Shown here: positions 12,651 to 24,341 of the stretch, piece after piece
Numbering within the stretch: position 1 is the stretch's first letter
Layout of the letters: each line of letters opens with the position of its first letter
Assembly (NCBI GenBank): GCA_037576215.1
Contig: JBANDB010000017.1
Span: 1,612,001 to 1,676,000, forward strand
Direction: 5' to 3'
Length of the DNA stretch: 64,000 nucleotides
Source: Armillaria gallica
Taxonomy: Eukaryota > Basidiomycota > Agaricomycetes > Agaricales > Physalacriaceae
Notes under the pieces: model-generated
The model's database searches: none
What the model saw: only the letters and a program-made list of their open reading frames with translations
What the model was told of the DNA's origin: nothing
Made by a program: the position numbers and the translations under genes

Positions 12651-13837
12651 CTAGAAACACATCCCTACAAGCCCGAAGTACATCTCCCAAATGAAACCAC
12701 TAGCCTCCTCCGGAACACCATTATACGTCATTGTCTCCACAAAGTCATCACGATCCTCCGCCATGTCTAAATTTTGAGAAATCACTTCTTCCAGATACTG
12801 ATAGATTTCCAAATAAAGACGCAGGAGCCTTGGAAGACGTAGGGATGTTTGTGACGTTTTTTGCAGAGATGATTGTCGGGCAGGTGATTGCCGAAGAGTA
12901 TCCTGCACAGTCCTACGCACTTCAAAGCAAAATGTCAGCATCAACTCCCACAAAAAAGCCATAGATACCTACATGGTGTAGAAAATACTTCGTTATTGCC
13001 ACTGTTGGTGACATAAACATTGGATGTGAGGTGAGCACCCTTTGAGGGGCTTCCTTGCGCTAATTTAAACGCATGTTACAAAATAAATACACACACGGAC
13101 GACCACTCACTGTGCGTCTTCGACGGAGAAGGATTTGTATTCGACTTCTTCGGGTGTTGCTTTTGCAGTGGCGATCCTCCGGAAGTATCTGGGGAAGGAA
13201 CATCAGGATAGGGTCCAGATGTTTGACTGAGGTTGCGACGTCCTGGCCCGATCCGAGAGCGGGGTAATCTGGCAAGGAGACCAACAACATTGCTTGACCT
13301 AGACATCTGGCAAATTAACGTGTTTTCAAACTGATCGAAGCCAAAGGCTGCTCTGTATTGGGGTGGCGAGCGCTCCATTTGGTCAGTGGCATGTTCTCTG
13401 TCCGAATGGTGAAATATATATTGTCGTCGTTTCCGTCTCACTCACTCAGAATAAAAAATTCCTGATCGCGCTCCGAAAATTACAGACCAAAACATTGTCC
13501 CCGCATGATCGAAGAGGCCAGTAATCTGTGGCCACTCTTCCCAACCTCGCAGGGATGAACGAAAGGTCACAGCATCCTCTTCTCTGTGCAAGGCTATGAA
13601 TGGATTTAGGCGGCTGTTCAAAGCCATCGCCTGGTCATGACGCTGACAGTACACCGCAACTGGCCACTTTGGTCCGTTGACGCCGTTGATAACCCACACC
13701 CTAGGCAAGAGAAATTGTCAACGTAGGCAAGCTAAGGACACCATTTAACATTACAGTTTATTATGGTAGATGCCCGGCTGGGCGTCCGGAAGTCCTGGAG
13801 GTGCAAGAACGACGCAGAATGGTATAGAATGGGCCAT
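12651..13837 (-). CDS. 326-aa protein, possible viroplasmin/RNase H1 N-terminal-like repeats
   Basis: Five exons close exactly: 13755-13837, 13446-13700, 13111-13397, 12973-13059 and 12651-12919 (981 nt including stop), with introns of 48-54 nt and GT..AG ends. The first half has two loosely related segments. One is FCVV..PGIYHN..VWVIN leading to NPFIALHREEDAVTF. The other is FWSVIFGARSGIFYSE leading to PPQYRAAFGFDQFENT. This pattern (aromatic-V-V, G..PGIY/F.S, then a Y.AF..F motif) resembles the small fold at the N-terminus of RNase H1 and of caulimovirus viroplasmin, which is common in fungal proteins. The middle is Ser/Pro-rich (QTSGPYPDVPSPDTSGG). The C-terminus is a Leu-rich helix. I do not recognise the family with certainty; a nucleic-acid-binding role is a guess. 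Confidence 0.65.
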
Positions 13838-14438
13838 CAGGCGAGGTGCGAAGAAACGCCTCTCAAGTTATCGTATGTCTATAGGTTTCAATCACCGCGT
13901 AGGCCCCAGACATATTCCAGGGGCCAGCACTTCCTCCGCAGCCTATCGGACTCGCAATGTGTCCGTGCTATAAGCCATGTGGCGCATATCTCAATGCAAG
14001 CGACGAGGCGCTAATACAGAGGATTACCGAGTACACCATATGGCACTCATCGGAGACCTACATTGTCTGAAGGATAGAACATCAGAAACCAGTACTTAGA
14101 CACGTGTCAAACATTGAAAGAAATGGAAGACCACGGACAGTAAAATGTTATATTTCCCCTTCTAGGGAAACCGTAAAGTGAGAATCTCGGGTCTTGGCAA
14201 CCCTGACAACTTCAGCTTGTCCATCCAGAGCTATGAACAAATATGAGCTGTGAAAATACTTTCTTTCCTAAATGCCAGTCATTTCTTCCAAACCGCGGTG
14301 CATCGTACTTACGTATAACAAAATGTCTTCACACGTGAAAGCTGCGTATTTTTGTAGTGAAAAAACCTCGGTTAAGAAATGTTCCATCCTTCCTCACCCT
14401 TGTGAACTTGTTTAAATTACGTATGATTTTCAGAAAAA

Positions 14439-15017
14439 ATCTGCTTTACAAAAGTTGCACGACAAGCGACATATTAGAATCCATACGAGTAGTCTGGAAA
14501 ATGGAACAGGGACGTCCAAAGTGAGATTCAAACACGGGACACAGGACGTTGAAATTCGTGTCAAAGGAATTATGGCCAACACCGCGAAGTCAAATGACCA
14601 CAGTTTCCTCGAGATCAAACCTGTACTTAGATAGGCAGATGACGTTGGGGGATGCCTTTTGTATGTCGGAAGCGGAGCAACTGGTAACAAGTACACAAAC
14701 ACTTTTGAACTTCAGACTCGAAAAAACAAAACTCGTCCGACGGCATGGTAGCCAAGACTTACCCAGTAAAATCTGCGGGAAAAACTGACACGTACTCGGT
14801 AAATCTGAACTGGTCAGCCGAAGTTCGTTTTTCAACACGAAGTCCGTCGAACTGGATCTTGGTACTTAGCGACAGTTTCCAGTCCACACTTGACAGAGAT
14901 GCGCCCATATCAAATCAGAATTTTACATGGATACGTTTGGATCCATGTAATACATTCGTGTTTCTATTTGATACAGAAGAAGGGGAGAGTCATTTCCCAT
15001 CAGAATTTTATAGTTAA
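14439..15017 (+). CDS. Possible small gene or gene remnant
   Basis: After a splice-acceptor-like gattttcag (ending 14435) a frame reads KKSALQKLHDKRHIRIHTSS and on to SFLEIKPVLR, with coding-like composition. A further frame ends at 15017 with NWILVLSDSFQSTLDRDAPIS..FFLFDTEEG-type sequence. The two pieces could belong to one spliced protein, but I found no convincing start, and several junctions are possible. No domain is recognised. It may be a decayed gene. Confidence 0.3.
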
Positions 15018-15074
15018 AGGCATTTTATAGCAGTACGAGGTCACTTTTCAGTTTTTCCTGGTAGCCAAGTCTAC

Positions 15075-15380
15075 GATATGCTAATAATAGACCGTGCTTA
15101 CTAAGCAAGTCATCGAGACGGATGCCTCGTTGCAGATATGGTCGGCCATCGAGAATGGCAGTTCGAGATGTTTACGTTGTTTTGCATGATTGAATATATT
15201 GTGGAGCAATGTGAAAGAATTGTGTGGACATGTATTGTTGTAATGGATGGGCAACAGGTAAGACTTCATAGGCACACAATTTAGAGGTCTGCAAGAGGTC
15301 TGGTTGGAAATGGTTTCCCATGTGAGTGCTTTGAAATACGACTCTTTGATTCTGGTCTGGTTCCATGATGCAGAAAGTGG
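15075..15380 (+). repeat. Hairpin-core repeat, A-type copy
   Basis: The core at 15075-15164 contains CATC-GAGACG-GATG and GCCAT-CGAGA-ATGGC, followed by the A-type arm (gagcaatgtgaaag, gtattgttgtaat, gacttcataggca). It is more diverged from the copies at 4.0 and 5.7 kb than those are from each other. It has no spacer or B half attached, so it is a truncated copy. Confidence 0.7.
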
Positions 15381-15831
15381 ACAGGCAATGGGACGAATGC
15401 CAAAGTCCTCAGCAGACCATTGCTTGGCTGTGAACTACCATGCGCTCAGACTTTCCCTGAAGAGAACATATTGAGTGTAGATATATGTCTCAGCACTGTT
15501 GGTCTGTACGGTGGATTAAAGTAAAAGGGCCGAAAATGAATTATGCCTTGATATTTCTGGACTTAATAACATGCCTAATTTGGTTTATCGTGCGTGATGT
15601 GGCCTATTTCAGGCCGGATACGGGTAGACCTTACCCCAATGCAATTATTTTAGCAGGGAATGTACACTAGATAAGGACACCTCTATTGTCCTGGCTCCAA
15701 TCATCCGCCTTGTAAGGCAACTCCGAGGATGCTTTGATTTTGGTGCTTTGCTGGCCAGTGTAGCATTGTACATCATGCTGAGCGCTCTCCTGACTCCAAA
15801 TACATTACAAAGCGCAAGATACACATACGTA

Positions 15832-16189
15832 CGTGAGTGTAGAGTAGAAACGCCAGATTAAGCGTTACGGCGAAGATTTAAGAAATTTCGGAAACGGCCT
15901 CCGAGTTACGCATTACGGTTGCTTGATTAAGCAAGGGTGCCAAGGTAATTGTTGTATTGTTTTAAGATATTCGCGATGCTACTCTGCTGTAAGCATTTAG
16001 AATTACCATTGATATTGAAAAAGCTCGTACTTGAAATTTGATGGTATTTTTTGACGATTTTTTCAATGATTTTCTATAGCGTAACGAAAAAAAAGGGGGA
16101 ACAGTTCGACCGTTATGCGTTACAGGAGGCGAAATAAGCCACGAAACGGTACCTACGTTACGCGTTACAGTTTCTACTGTACACTCACG
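15832..16189. mobile_element. MITE, 358 bp, flanked by TA
   Basis: The left end CGTGAGTGTAGAGTAGAAAC and the right end (reverse complement CGTGAGTGTACAGTAGAAAC) are terminal inverted repeats matching at 19 of 20 bases. Both are flanked by TA (15830-15831 and 16190-16191), the target-site duplication expected of Tc1/mariner-type insertion. Subterminal phrases such as gcgttac and taacg recur inside. There is no open frame, so it must have been moved by a transposase encoded elsewhere. Family assignment rests on the TA only. Confidence 0.8.
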
Positions 16190-16202
16190 TACAGTAGCGC
16201 CA

Positions 16203-16580
16203 CATCGTCATCATTGATTTTGATACTCTAAATATAGAATCCACTGACTAAGCTAATCATCGAGTCCGATGCTCGTTTTCAGGTACTTTTGGCCATCGGG
16301 GATGACAGTCCCACGTGGACACTACTGATGGCCCTCATTGTGGTACAGTAGGGTCGTATCCAGGACCCTTGTCATGCTTGCCCCATTTATATGGGTATTT
16401 TGCGGGTATCTTTATAAGGAACCAACCTTTGGTCATATTGGACTGTTTTTTTATTTTATTTACTTTTGAAAAAAACAATAAAACTCCCCATTTCCAAGTA
16501 CACTGGCTATTGAGACGCCGTGGAGGTTCCTTCCCTCTTGTTCTCTCCTCTCTTGCATATGGTTTCTCCGGGTGAGCTGC
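16203..16580 (+). repeat. Hairpin-core repeat, B-type copy
   Basis: This stretch aligns with 29450-29820 (plus strand). It contains the core hairpins CATCG-AGTC-CGATG and CATC-GGG-GATG, then gtggacactactga, ggccctcatt, a TATA-like tctttataagg, ggaaccaacctttggtcatatt, an AT-rich run and ctattgagacgccgtgg.ggttcctt. It is about 85% similar by eye and has no attached A half. A promoter-like layout (TATA, then a CT-rich run before a potential ATG) is visible, but no long frame follows. Confidence 0.75.
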
Positions 16581-19500
16581 ATAGTAACGTACTTCACTTG
16601 TATTCTTGCACCCGCGTACAGTTAATTGCTTTATATCGGCGTTTTGCCAGGGCAGTTTGTTTGTTTTTTTTTTGATCTAGTGGGTATTTATGGACGATCG
16701 GGTCTATTACAAATTTTGACATAATCTGGCAATTATGTCACGTGCACAAAGATACCGGCTTGGCTTTATCCTTTGTCAATGCCCGGCGACGTGCTCAATA
16801 TATTGACGTTATATCTCCTACGCATGGACAACACCTCAAGGCTAGCATTGTATTCCCCAGTGGAAGGATTTTTGCCATGATCATGGCATATCCTTGGCGG
16901 CAACAACCTCCGTTTTGCACAGATACCGTCGACGGAAAATCGGCATATTTTACAGCTTCAATTCTGGCTCACCTTGGCATACACGCTGATCAGGACTCGC
17001 CTGCTGGATTTGAGAGGAGAAAGTACTGAGATTCAGTGTTGGATGGGCAGTGACCCAAAGTGGAAAGTCGCAGTAAGGCCCGTGTGACTAGTCACCGACT
17101 AGTTGTCAAGTCATTTTCTGCCCCGACTTTCAGGGCGCGACCAAGTATTACTAAGCGTCTGATTTCCTCACACACTGAGGTGCTCTTTGAACCTCTTAAC
17201 GTGAGGTATGACAATGCTGGGGCCGAGACCGGACTCGGAGTCTCGGACCGGGCCTTCGAGGTCACTCTAAGGGGTGGGAAGAGGTCGAGGCAAAAAAAGC
17301 CCTGCCTTTGGTTGACTAACAACTTGCCCGTGACTTTGCGACTAGTCGCTGACCGGCACATCACTGCTGAGATTGTCGCTATAGTCATATGGTGTTATGA
17401 CATGGATAGTGAGTTTCGCCGTTGTGTGATTGTTGTATTTTTGCATTAGATGCCATGAGTGAAACATAATAAGTGCTAAAGTAAGTGATGCTTGAAACAC
17501 GTCGAATGAGAGAGAAGCGCATGGAATTAATGACACGTTGAGGCCACTTTTTTCAAATTACATAATAAGCTCAGTTGTCCATAACTCGATCGACTTAGAC
17601 AACAGACTACATACACACCGTCCCTCCCTTCTTCAACAGGTGTGTATCGTCTGTCTGTATAGGAGAGACTACGTATTGGCGCCTCATCTTCCTCTTCCTC
17701 CCTTATTTCCGGTGCTAACCTGTGGCCCCATATCCCTGAATAAGTAAACGTGTCGGAGTTCGCAATAAACGCGCCAGCGCTGCGATTCATTCTTTGGTGC
17801 TGAGGATGTCTGGCATTTGTAGGGGTCTTGATAGGTGTCGCAGTATCGCTAGTTGTGCTTTCATAACGTGGGCTTTCGCGGACGATGTGCCTTGAGTTTG
17901 AAAGTATTCACTTCAAGGGCAATCAATGTTTGATACGTACTTTATAGTTACAATAAGAAACCAGAACTAGTAGAGGATAGAAAGAGATAAAGCTATGCAA
18001 GCAGTCTTTACACACCCCAAAACTAACCGTTGAACAATTGTCAATTCATAGCCAGAACTTGATCCAGTGTTTCGTTTCTCAATACTTGCCTCATCACGGC
18101 GCACTTGTTTCCCAATATTGTGCGTGACAGCTTCGAAACCTGATTGGAAACCAACTGGAAACACTCAATTTTAGCATTTTCGGGCCCAGATTTTCCTAAT
18201 TCCGGCACCATCATGCATCATTTGGGTCTGGTTTTCTATCGAGTGAAAATCGGGACCGGCACGCTCTTTCGGCAGTTTCCTCCCTACATGCATATACACT
18301 ATCCACTACCAAGATAACTTGGTAGGAGATTTAAGTCTCCCTTTCTCTCTCCTCTGCGCGCGTTTATCTTATCGGTCAATCGTAGCATTCTTCCATCTGT
18401 CCGTTACGCCAAAACGCAATGCGACCGGCCTGAGGGTCCAGACTTCGAACTCTGTCACAATCTTGATATCATGCGAGCACTGTCTATTCTGGGACCTTCC
18501 TTAGCCTGGCAAGCCGCTTTATTATATACTCGCGGAACTCATATCGTTTCCCCCGATGTCTCAGTCTCCGTTGTGCAGACGTTTGTTAGCCCTACGATAA
18601 TGCTTCCATCCATGCCTCCTACACGACCGAGCATTACTACCCTCTGGAGAAGCCGTAGCGCCTTCCATAATCCCCTTTCAAAGAGAATGTGAATCTGTAT
18701 GGCGCCTGGTCATTGCCTATTTCGTGACATACGCTCTTGAATCTCGCAGGTGGCTCACACTGCCGAACAGCCCAATCAAGAGCTTAGACCTGGCACGTGC
18801 CTAAGGGGATGTTGAAAAGCTCGAGCGAGAACTTGAAGATATTCGCACCCTGATCACATTATTTCGGTGTCCTATCAACTCGTTTTAGGCTCTGGGGGAT
18901 GGGAAGAGATGAGAAGGGGCCCTCTTACGGCTCATTGTGGGACACGGTGACATATCCGACGATGAGGATGCGCTGTTGGAAAGGCGGCTGGTTTGCGCAA
19001 ACGAGACAATTCAGCTCCTTCATGAGGAAGTCCGATCGTGTGGCGTGATGGTGGCACTGGGATGTCTCGACCCCAAAACCGCCTTTCTGAGCTTATTCTT
19101 ATCTTTCTTCTCAGCCTGACACTCTGCTCTATGATGAGGTACGTGCCGTTGTTTCGTTCTGGGTCATTCCCTGGCGTGAGTGATTTGGAGAGCGTTTGTT
19201 CCCCTGTTCGTCTCGGCCGAATGCACCCAAGACTTGGGGAACCAAACCCAACCGCGGTGCAGTGAATACACCAACGCAATCATTAGGTGTCCGATCAGGG
19301 CTGGACGACAGAACCTTGTGCCGTACATCGATTAACCAAATCCCCCAGATCGGTTCAAGGGGAGGCAGCTAGGTATGGTTACATTAATCAGGCTTCTTGG
19401 TCCGATTTATTTCCGTAGTCTTGTAGGAACATATGTTCGTGCACATGAAAGCTATATATAAAACATTGTTTTCACGGTGCTTCATCAACGGGGTTGATAG

Positions 19501-19743
19501 TTTCTTTGTCAGTTCTTCCTGGCAGTCTCCATTCACTCGGAGGGAACTCTCCCTGCGCCCTGGGTGGGCCGTGTTGAGACCGCTAAGGTAATTCCCCTTT
19601 CTGACAGCATGCCTGCCTGGTGGTGGGTGGTATAAATTCAGGTTGGAAGATGCACGCAAGGCATCAGTTCAATGGATTCGTTCGTACGTCACCAGCGGTC
19701 TCCCAAACTGACGATATCATCGCTCACACTGTTGTCTCCTTCA
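16581..19743. other. No confident gene; scattered coding-like fragments
   Basis: A short stretch near 18937-19050 (plus strand) reads SDDEDALLERRLVCANETIQ, which looks like a coiled-coil coding remnant, and another near 18810 reads VEKLERELEDIRTL. They may derive from one decayed gene, since intervening frames are broken. A small perfect hairpin (CTACCAAG-ATAA-CTTGGTAG) lies at 18306-18325. The region 17060-17380 has palindromic phrases such as GTGACTAGTCAC but no defined ends. Confidence 0.35.
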
Positions 19744-20332
19744 GAACATCGGCGCCATCAAAAACGAACTCTCGGATGCCCGTTTGGCGTGGAAAGTCGA
19801 TACAATCGAAATATCAGCGAAAGGCTTTGAATCCACGATCCACCAAGGGATGCTTGTAATGCATCTTTATCTGATGCTGTTGTCGCCTTCAACTGGCCAG
19901 GATCATTACAGGATCCAATTGGATGTCAATTGTTCTCTAGTTAATGGCATTGTTCAGCCAGATGTTACGTGAGTGCATCCTTGTCATTGCAGGTCTTAGT
20001 CTCACTTCGTCGTTAGCGTGACAGGCTGAGACGTAATCCCTACGGGCTCACAAGTTGCTAGCATTTTGTCATTCCCCATCCTTGAACCCCACAATATCAC
20101 TGTTGGCGATTTATTGGAGTTCCTTACCAGTGCTGGCCTGGACCGCACGACTGTCAATGGACACAACACTGCCTGCGGTCGTTTCTGTTTTCGGAGCCTC
20201 AAGGTGTTCGCGGAGAAGGGTCTCATACGAAGTGATTGGGCCCCGCTGGCTTATGAATGGCACGAGGAGATCCGCATTGCAAGTGGCCCATTGGGCATAA
20301 CATTAATTAACGAAGATATAGTGAACTTGTAA
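19744..20332 (+). CDS. Hypothetical fungal protein, partial model
   Basis: An exon at about 19744-19968 (acceptor cttcag, donor gtgagt) encodes NIGAIKNELSDARLAWKV and continues with IHQGMLVMHLYLMLLSPS. A second exon ending at 20332 encodes FPILEPHNITVGDLLEFLTS, then a GCR-type motif (ACGRFCFRSLKVFAEKG) and stop. The layout (a short beta-rich half, a TV.DLL.FL helix, then a Cys-Gly-Arg segment) resembles a widespread uncharacterised fungal protein family of about 180 aa, possibly the one catalogued as DUF7770. The start and the middle junction could not be resolved. The gene converges on the APH-like kinase gene, 50 bp away. Confidence 0.45.
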
Positions 20333-20381
20333 GGAACATATATACTTAGTTAATTGAAAAAAAAGAAACATTTATTCTGCA

Positions 20382-21302
20382 CTACAAACAGTCAGGCGCT
20401 ACCGTTCGTATCCAGTCACATATGCTAAAATACGGATCAGCAACAAATGGAAGAATCGCCCACCAAATTAAATCATATTCCGCTCCCCTTTCCAGCCTCG
20501 CATCCATGACCATGTTCACATATTCAAACCACCTAGGATAAAAGCCGGTGGTTGCAAAATCAATTAGCCAAAGTTGGCCGTCCTCCCCGACGATAAAATT
20601 TCGCATTGCAAAGTCCACATGTGAGTATACGAGAGTCCCATCATCCGGCAATGGCCCTTTGTGCACGCACAATCGGGCAAGCGCCGCTTGGTCCATTGCG
20701 TTGTTGAACAACCGGATGAGCTCTTCCGAGGTTGCAAATGGGCCCTTGGTGGGTCTGAAGGGCCCAAAGATGCGTGACGCATAGCATACTCCAGGCTCTT
20801 CGCCCTCGAGAACAGGTCCAGGAATTTGAGATCGGGGATGTGCGATGGACCTGAGCTGGCGGACGTAGCTTCGCAGGGTGATAGCAGTACGGATTTTCTG
20901 CCAGAGCCCCATGGTGGGCCACGCTTCCGCCAATGTGATCCCGGGAATGTAGTCCATGACTATGATGCTGGCATCTGGATTGAGATTGAGGATGCGCCGG
21001 ATAGGAGGAACGGGGATGTTTGTGCAGTTGTGAACGAGATCTTGCGCTAAAGCCTCTGAAGGCCAACCTGTCGGCAACCTGGGTACCCGCTTGACCACAA
21101 CATCTGGTGTGAGCCTGGGTGGGCAGCCCGACGTTGTCCAGTCGTCATCTGGCACAGAGTGACACAGATTCAAGACTTCATCATCTGTTTGATGGTCAAC
21201 GTCTGCACTCTGTCGGTATTGATCTAGGTTAGGACATTCACACTCAGGCGGGAGGTCACACACACATGTCAATGAGGCAATCGACCCACAGGTCCAAAGC
21301 AT
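20382..21302 (-). CDS. APH-family small-molecule kinase-like protein
   Basis: The open frame of 306 codons shows the aminoglycoside-phosphotransferase/choline-kinase fold. It has a conserved hydrophobic segment SIIVMDYIPGITLAEAW (hinge), the catalytic loop VYSHVDFAMRNFIV with H-x-D and the following Asn, and the metal-binding LIDFATTGFYPRWFEYVN. Fungi have many such proteins; substrates are mostly unknown and antibiotic resistance should not be assumed. The first 40 residues are Cys-rich and probably contain a 42-nt intron (gtgtgtgtgacc..cctaacctag) that is a multiple of three. Spliced length would be 292 aa. The N-terminal lobe looks short, so the true start could lie further upstream. Confidence 0.75.
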   Translation of the reverse strand: MLWTCGSIASLTCVCDLPPECECPNLDQYRQSADVDHQTDDEVLNLCHSVPDDDWTTSGCPPRLTPDVVVKRVPRLPTGWPSEALAQDLVHNCTNIPVPPIRRILNLNPDASIIVMDYIPGITLAEAWPTMGLWQKIRTAITLRSYVRQLRSIAHPRSQIPGPVLEGEEPGVCYASRIFGPFRPTKGPFATSEELIRLFNNAMDQAALARLCVHKGPLPDDGTLVYSHVDFAMRNFIVGEDGQLWLIDFATTGFYPRWFEYVNMVMDARLERGAEYDLIWWAILPFVADPYFSICDWIRTVAPDCL

Positions 21303-22109
21303 ACAAGCAGAGTGTCAACGATGGCAATGGCGGTCGCATAGAAGAAAGCGAGTACGGGCTGAGGTATCATTGTGATGCGTGCTTGGGGAACACACTAGTG
21401 TACACGTATGTGCCAGCACCTCCATCTAAAAATCTAAAAATAGCTGCAGCATCTTCTAGAACTATTAGGTAACTGGATGGATCCTTTCACTGCTATTGAC
21501 AACTATTTGTTGCCTGATCTTTGGTCCCACACCCTGAGATCGCTCGGATCGGCGGTTTTTGCGCCTATGGAGGCAAGTCACTCGCGACTGGACCATTGGG
21601 TCGTTGTCCATTGCAGGCATGTCTGGACGTATGTTGATGTACTACCTGCGCCTGGATCCTCCTTGGCAAATACAACTTGTCATTGCTGCCTCCCCGAAGG
21701 TACGTTGAAAAATTTTCGACCAATCGATTCTACGATCGTCCTTCTCTTGATGAGAATTACCCTACTTGGCCCTAACTGGAAGTGCGTGTGGGCAACCGGT
21801 TTACCCTGGTTACCTCACAAGAGAAGACGCCTGAATTGCAATGCTACTGCCAAAAGAGGTGATCACCATGCCTCCGTTGTCTCGGTTAGCTGTGACTCTT
21901 GACATGCGGGAATTCTGGTCGGCCTTTCCATATCTTCTCCAAACCGGGCCCCAACTCCTTCTTTTCTTGTCCAGTTTTTCACATTCTTCCCCACCATCTT
22001 TGCACCTGTCTTCCCTTTTCTTCTGTCGCCCCCTGCCTTTAGCGTAAGCCTCCTCATAAATTAATGACCGTCTCTAACGCATTTTTTTCCTGTCTCGCAA
22101 GTTCTGCCT

Positions 22110-23083
22110 ATGTCGTGCCCTACTTCTCCAACTGCTCCCCTGGTTATCACTGCCAAACCTTTCGACATGTCTATGTCGGGACCTCCTGCTGGCCTCTCGT
22201 CGAATATCCCGCCCTCAGATGCCATGAATATCGATCTACCCCCACAGTCTGAGCGTGCCGTGTTGCCCTCCCTCGGTATCCCGCCTACCCCAGTCCTTCC
22301 TCCACCGGCTCCCGCAGGTTCCCCTACTCAACAAGGCGCCGATACCCAGTTCAAAGCTCTGGGGCGGCGGGGCCTGACTCCGAATTTCGGAAGACCGTCC
22401 TCACACTGGAAACTCTGCGAGAAAAGGCTCCTACAGGGATCTCGTGTACTGACGAGGACATTTTGGAGTGGGCACGCCAATTCGCGGCAACCTGGGTAAG
22501 TTTTCGTGTCTTCCTTATCGCAGCAACATCCTCACTAGCTTTCCACACCCCGGACCAACTTTGAACTCTTGATTCGTATAGCCAATTACTCTTTCAACAG
22601 CTGGGTGGGACTGGGAACCGCCAGTGAAGCCAAAGTTTGGTCCTCCTAGCAAAGCATCCAAGACCCCGGCTTCGTCGAAAACTGTAGCTCCAAAGTCCAT
22701 CCAGGAAGAGAAGGTTGGCCCGCCATCCTGGGTCTCCAAGTTCTCTGCCACTGAAGTCGACGAGTCAGATATTGATGAGGTCGTCGTCGTGGATACTTCA
22801 GCGTCGAAGCCTCCCCGTAAGCGCCAAGTTGTCCCATTGCCAAAAGCTTCCGCTACCGCTCCATATTCGAAGTCATTTGCCACCGTCTCTCACTCTACCG
22901 GCGACGAGGTCCCACTTCGCAAAGCCCAAGTTCTTTCAACACCGGTCGTCCTCCAAGCGTGCTCCCCTAGATTCGGAGGCTGAGGCCATGCCTCACTCTT
23001 CTATTATCAAGGCCGTTGTGATGGAGTTCGGGCCTTCCGTCATCGCCGATCATGTTGAGCGTTATGTCAAGAGAGCGAACTAG
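22110..23083 (+). CDS. Low-complexity Pro/Ser-rich protein, possibly decayed
   Basis: Adjoining frames with coding-like composition. There is a Pro-rich start (PPTPVLPPPAPAGSPTQ), a helical piece in another frame (LETLREKAPTGIS..ILEWARQFAATW) followed by a gtaagt donor, a Lys/Ser-rich part (PPSKASKTPASSKTVAPKS) with a Val/Asp acidic run (DESDIDEVVVVDTS), and an end in a third frame (EFGPSVIADHVERYVKRAN, stop at 23083). Splicing may reconcile the frames, but I could not close a model. This composition is common in dispersed, repeat-associated proteins of mushrooms. No function is assigned. Confidence 0.35.
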
Positions 23084-24341
23084 CCAGTCGGAGTCAGAGC
23101 AAGGGTGCTTAAGCATAACTTGGGTGGGAGCCTTTTCTCTTGGCGAGAGTCAGACGCGCAGCGTCCCGAATTCGGACCTTACAGATCTTATATACATATT
23201 GGACTTGAATTTTCTCGTAGCATTATCACGGCCATCGTGCCAGACTTTCTCACTAGCTACGTTCCCATGTCCCCTTTCTGTAGTATCGCAGCCCTCCTGC
23301 CACAGTTTTCAACATCCCCCCTATAATAAAATGTTTAAGTCATCAAATCAATTACCACCATGTTAACCCTTCTCTGTGTGCGAACTTGTAAGATTTTTAT
23401 GTCTCTGGCCACACCCAGACTCCTTCCCATATTCTCCTTAATGGGGGGTTATAAAAGCTGCTTTGCAGCTATTTTTTAATCTAGTCATCACCCACCATTG
23501 TTCCTGTGTACATCGCTCAATAAGAGTCCTACGCTATTTATATGCCTAATTTTGTGCATGAAGGAAATATGCATTGGTGCTGGAAATGCTTCGATATACC
23601 GTTACGGTCAAGTCGGAAAGAGAAATCTCTCTGCCAAAATCTGATTTCTGGGAGATTGAAATGTGTCTGAAGAAACTTCTCCAGATCGGTAAACCATTTC
23701 CGCTTGATTTCCTTTCCGCTGATATCATTGTGGCCAGGAAGTGTTTCTCGATGGCCCTAACTATCTTCGCTCTCGTGATCTTGAGGCATCGTTCTCGATG
23801 CTCTGCTTAGTCATCGTACTCTATTTTTAGAGCATTGAGTCGAGCCTTCCGCTATACTTTACTTGATAAAATTAAAACAAAACCGGCATCATTGCAGTGG
23901 TCACTGTATATTGTGAAGACGAGGGCAAACGCAGATCAAGTCAGTGTTTTGCAGGTCGCGCGACAGTTGCCAAAGTCACGACTGTTGTGTAGTCGTCACT
24001 GTCACGGTCAGTAAACGACCGCGACTTTCCCCTCGCCAGCGCGACCTGGCCTGCCCATGGACCGGAAGGTCGGAAAACCCGTGACAAAGCAGTCGGGGTC
24101 GGAGACAACCAAGTTAGTCGCAAACGACGTCATATGTGGCTTCACAGCCACAGAGACTTGGTCAAGATCATTTGCGTGACCGGCAACTGTCACCCCGAAG
24201 TTTCACAATCGGCAACCGTGACTTCGGCCCAAGGTCAGGCGACCGTACAACTGTGGGATTGTAACGCGTGACAGTTTCCTGAAAACCAAAAGATGTCTGT
24301 TTCACTACATAGATGAATACATTGTCATTGCCCAAGAATCC
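23084..24341. other. No supported gene; partial hairpin core at 23790-23842
   Basis: At 23790-23842 (minus-strand sense) the sequence ctcgatgctctgcttagtcatc.tactctatttttag matches one side of the dispersed core. It can itself fold, CTCGATGCTCT pairing with AGAGCATTGAG. From about 23950 to 24250 the DNA is more GC-rich, with repeated gtcg/cgac words suggesting decayed inverted-repeat DNA, but I could not define ends. No coding evidence was found. Confidence 0.45.

Noticed and set aside
17060..17380. Possible further MITE with GACTAGT phrases
   Set aside because: Repeated phrases occur, but no matching inverted termini or target duplication could be defined.
20382..21302. Antibiotic-resistance aminoglycoside phosphotransferase
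   Set aside because: Only the general APH fold is visible. Fungal members of this fold are numerous and mostly act on unknown metabolites.
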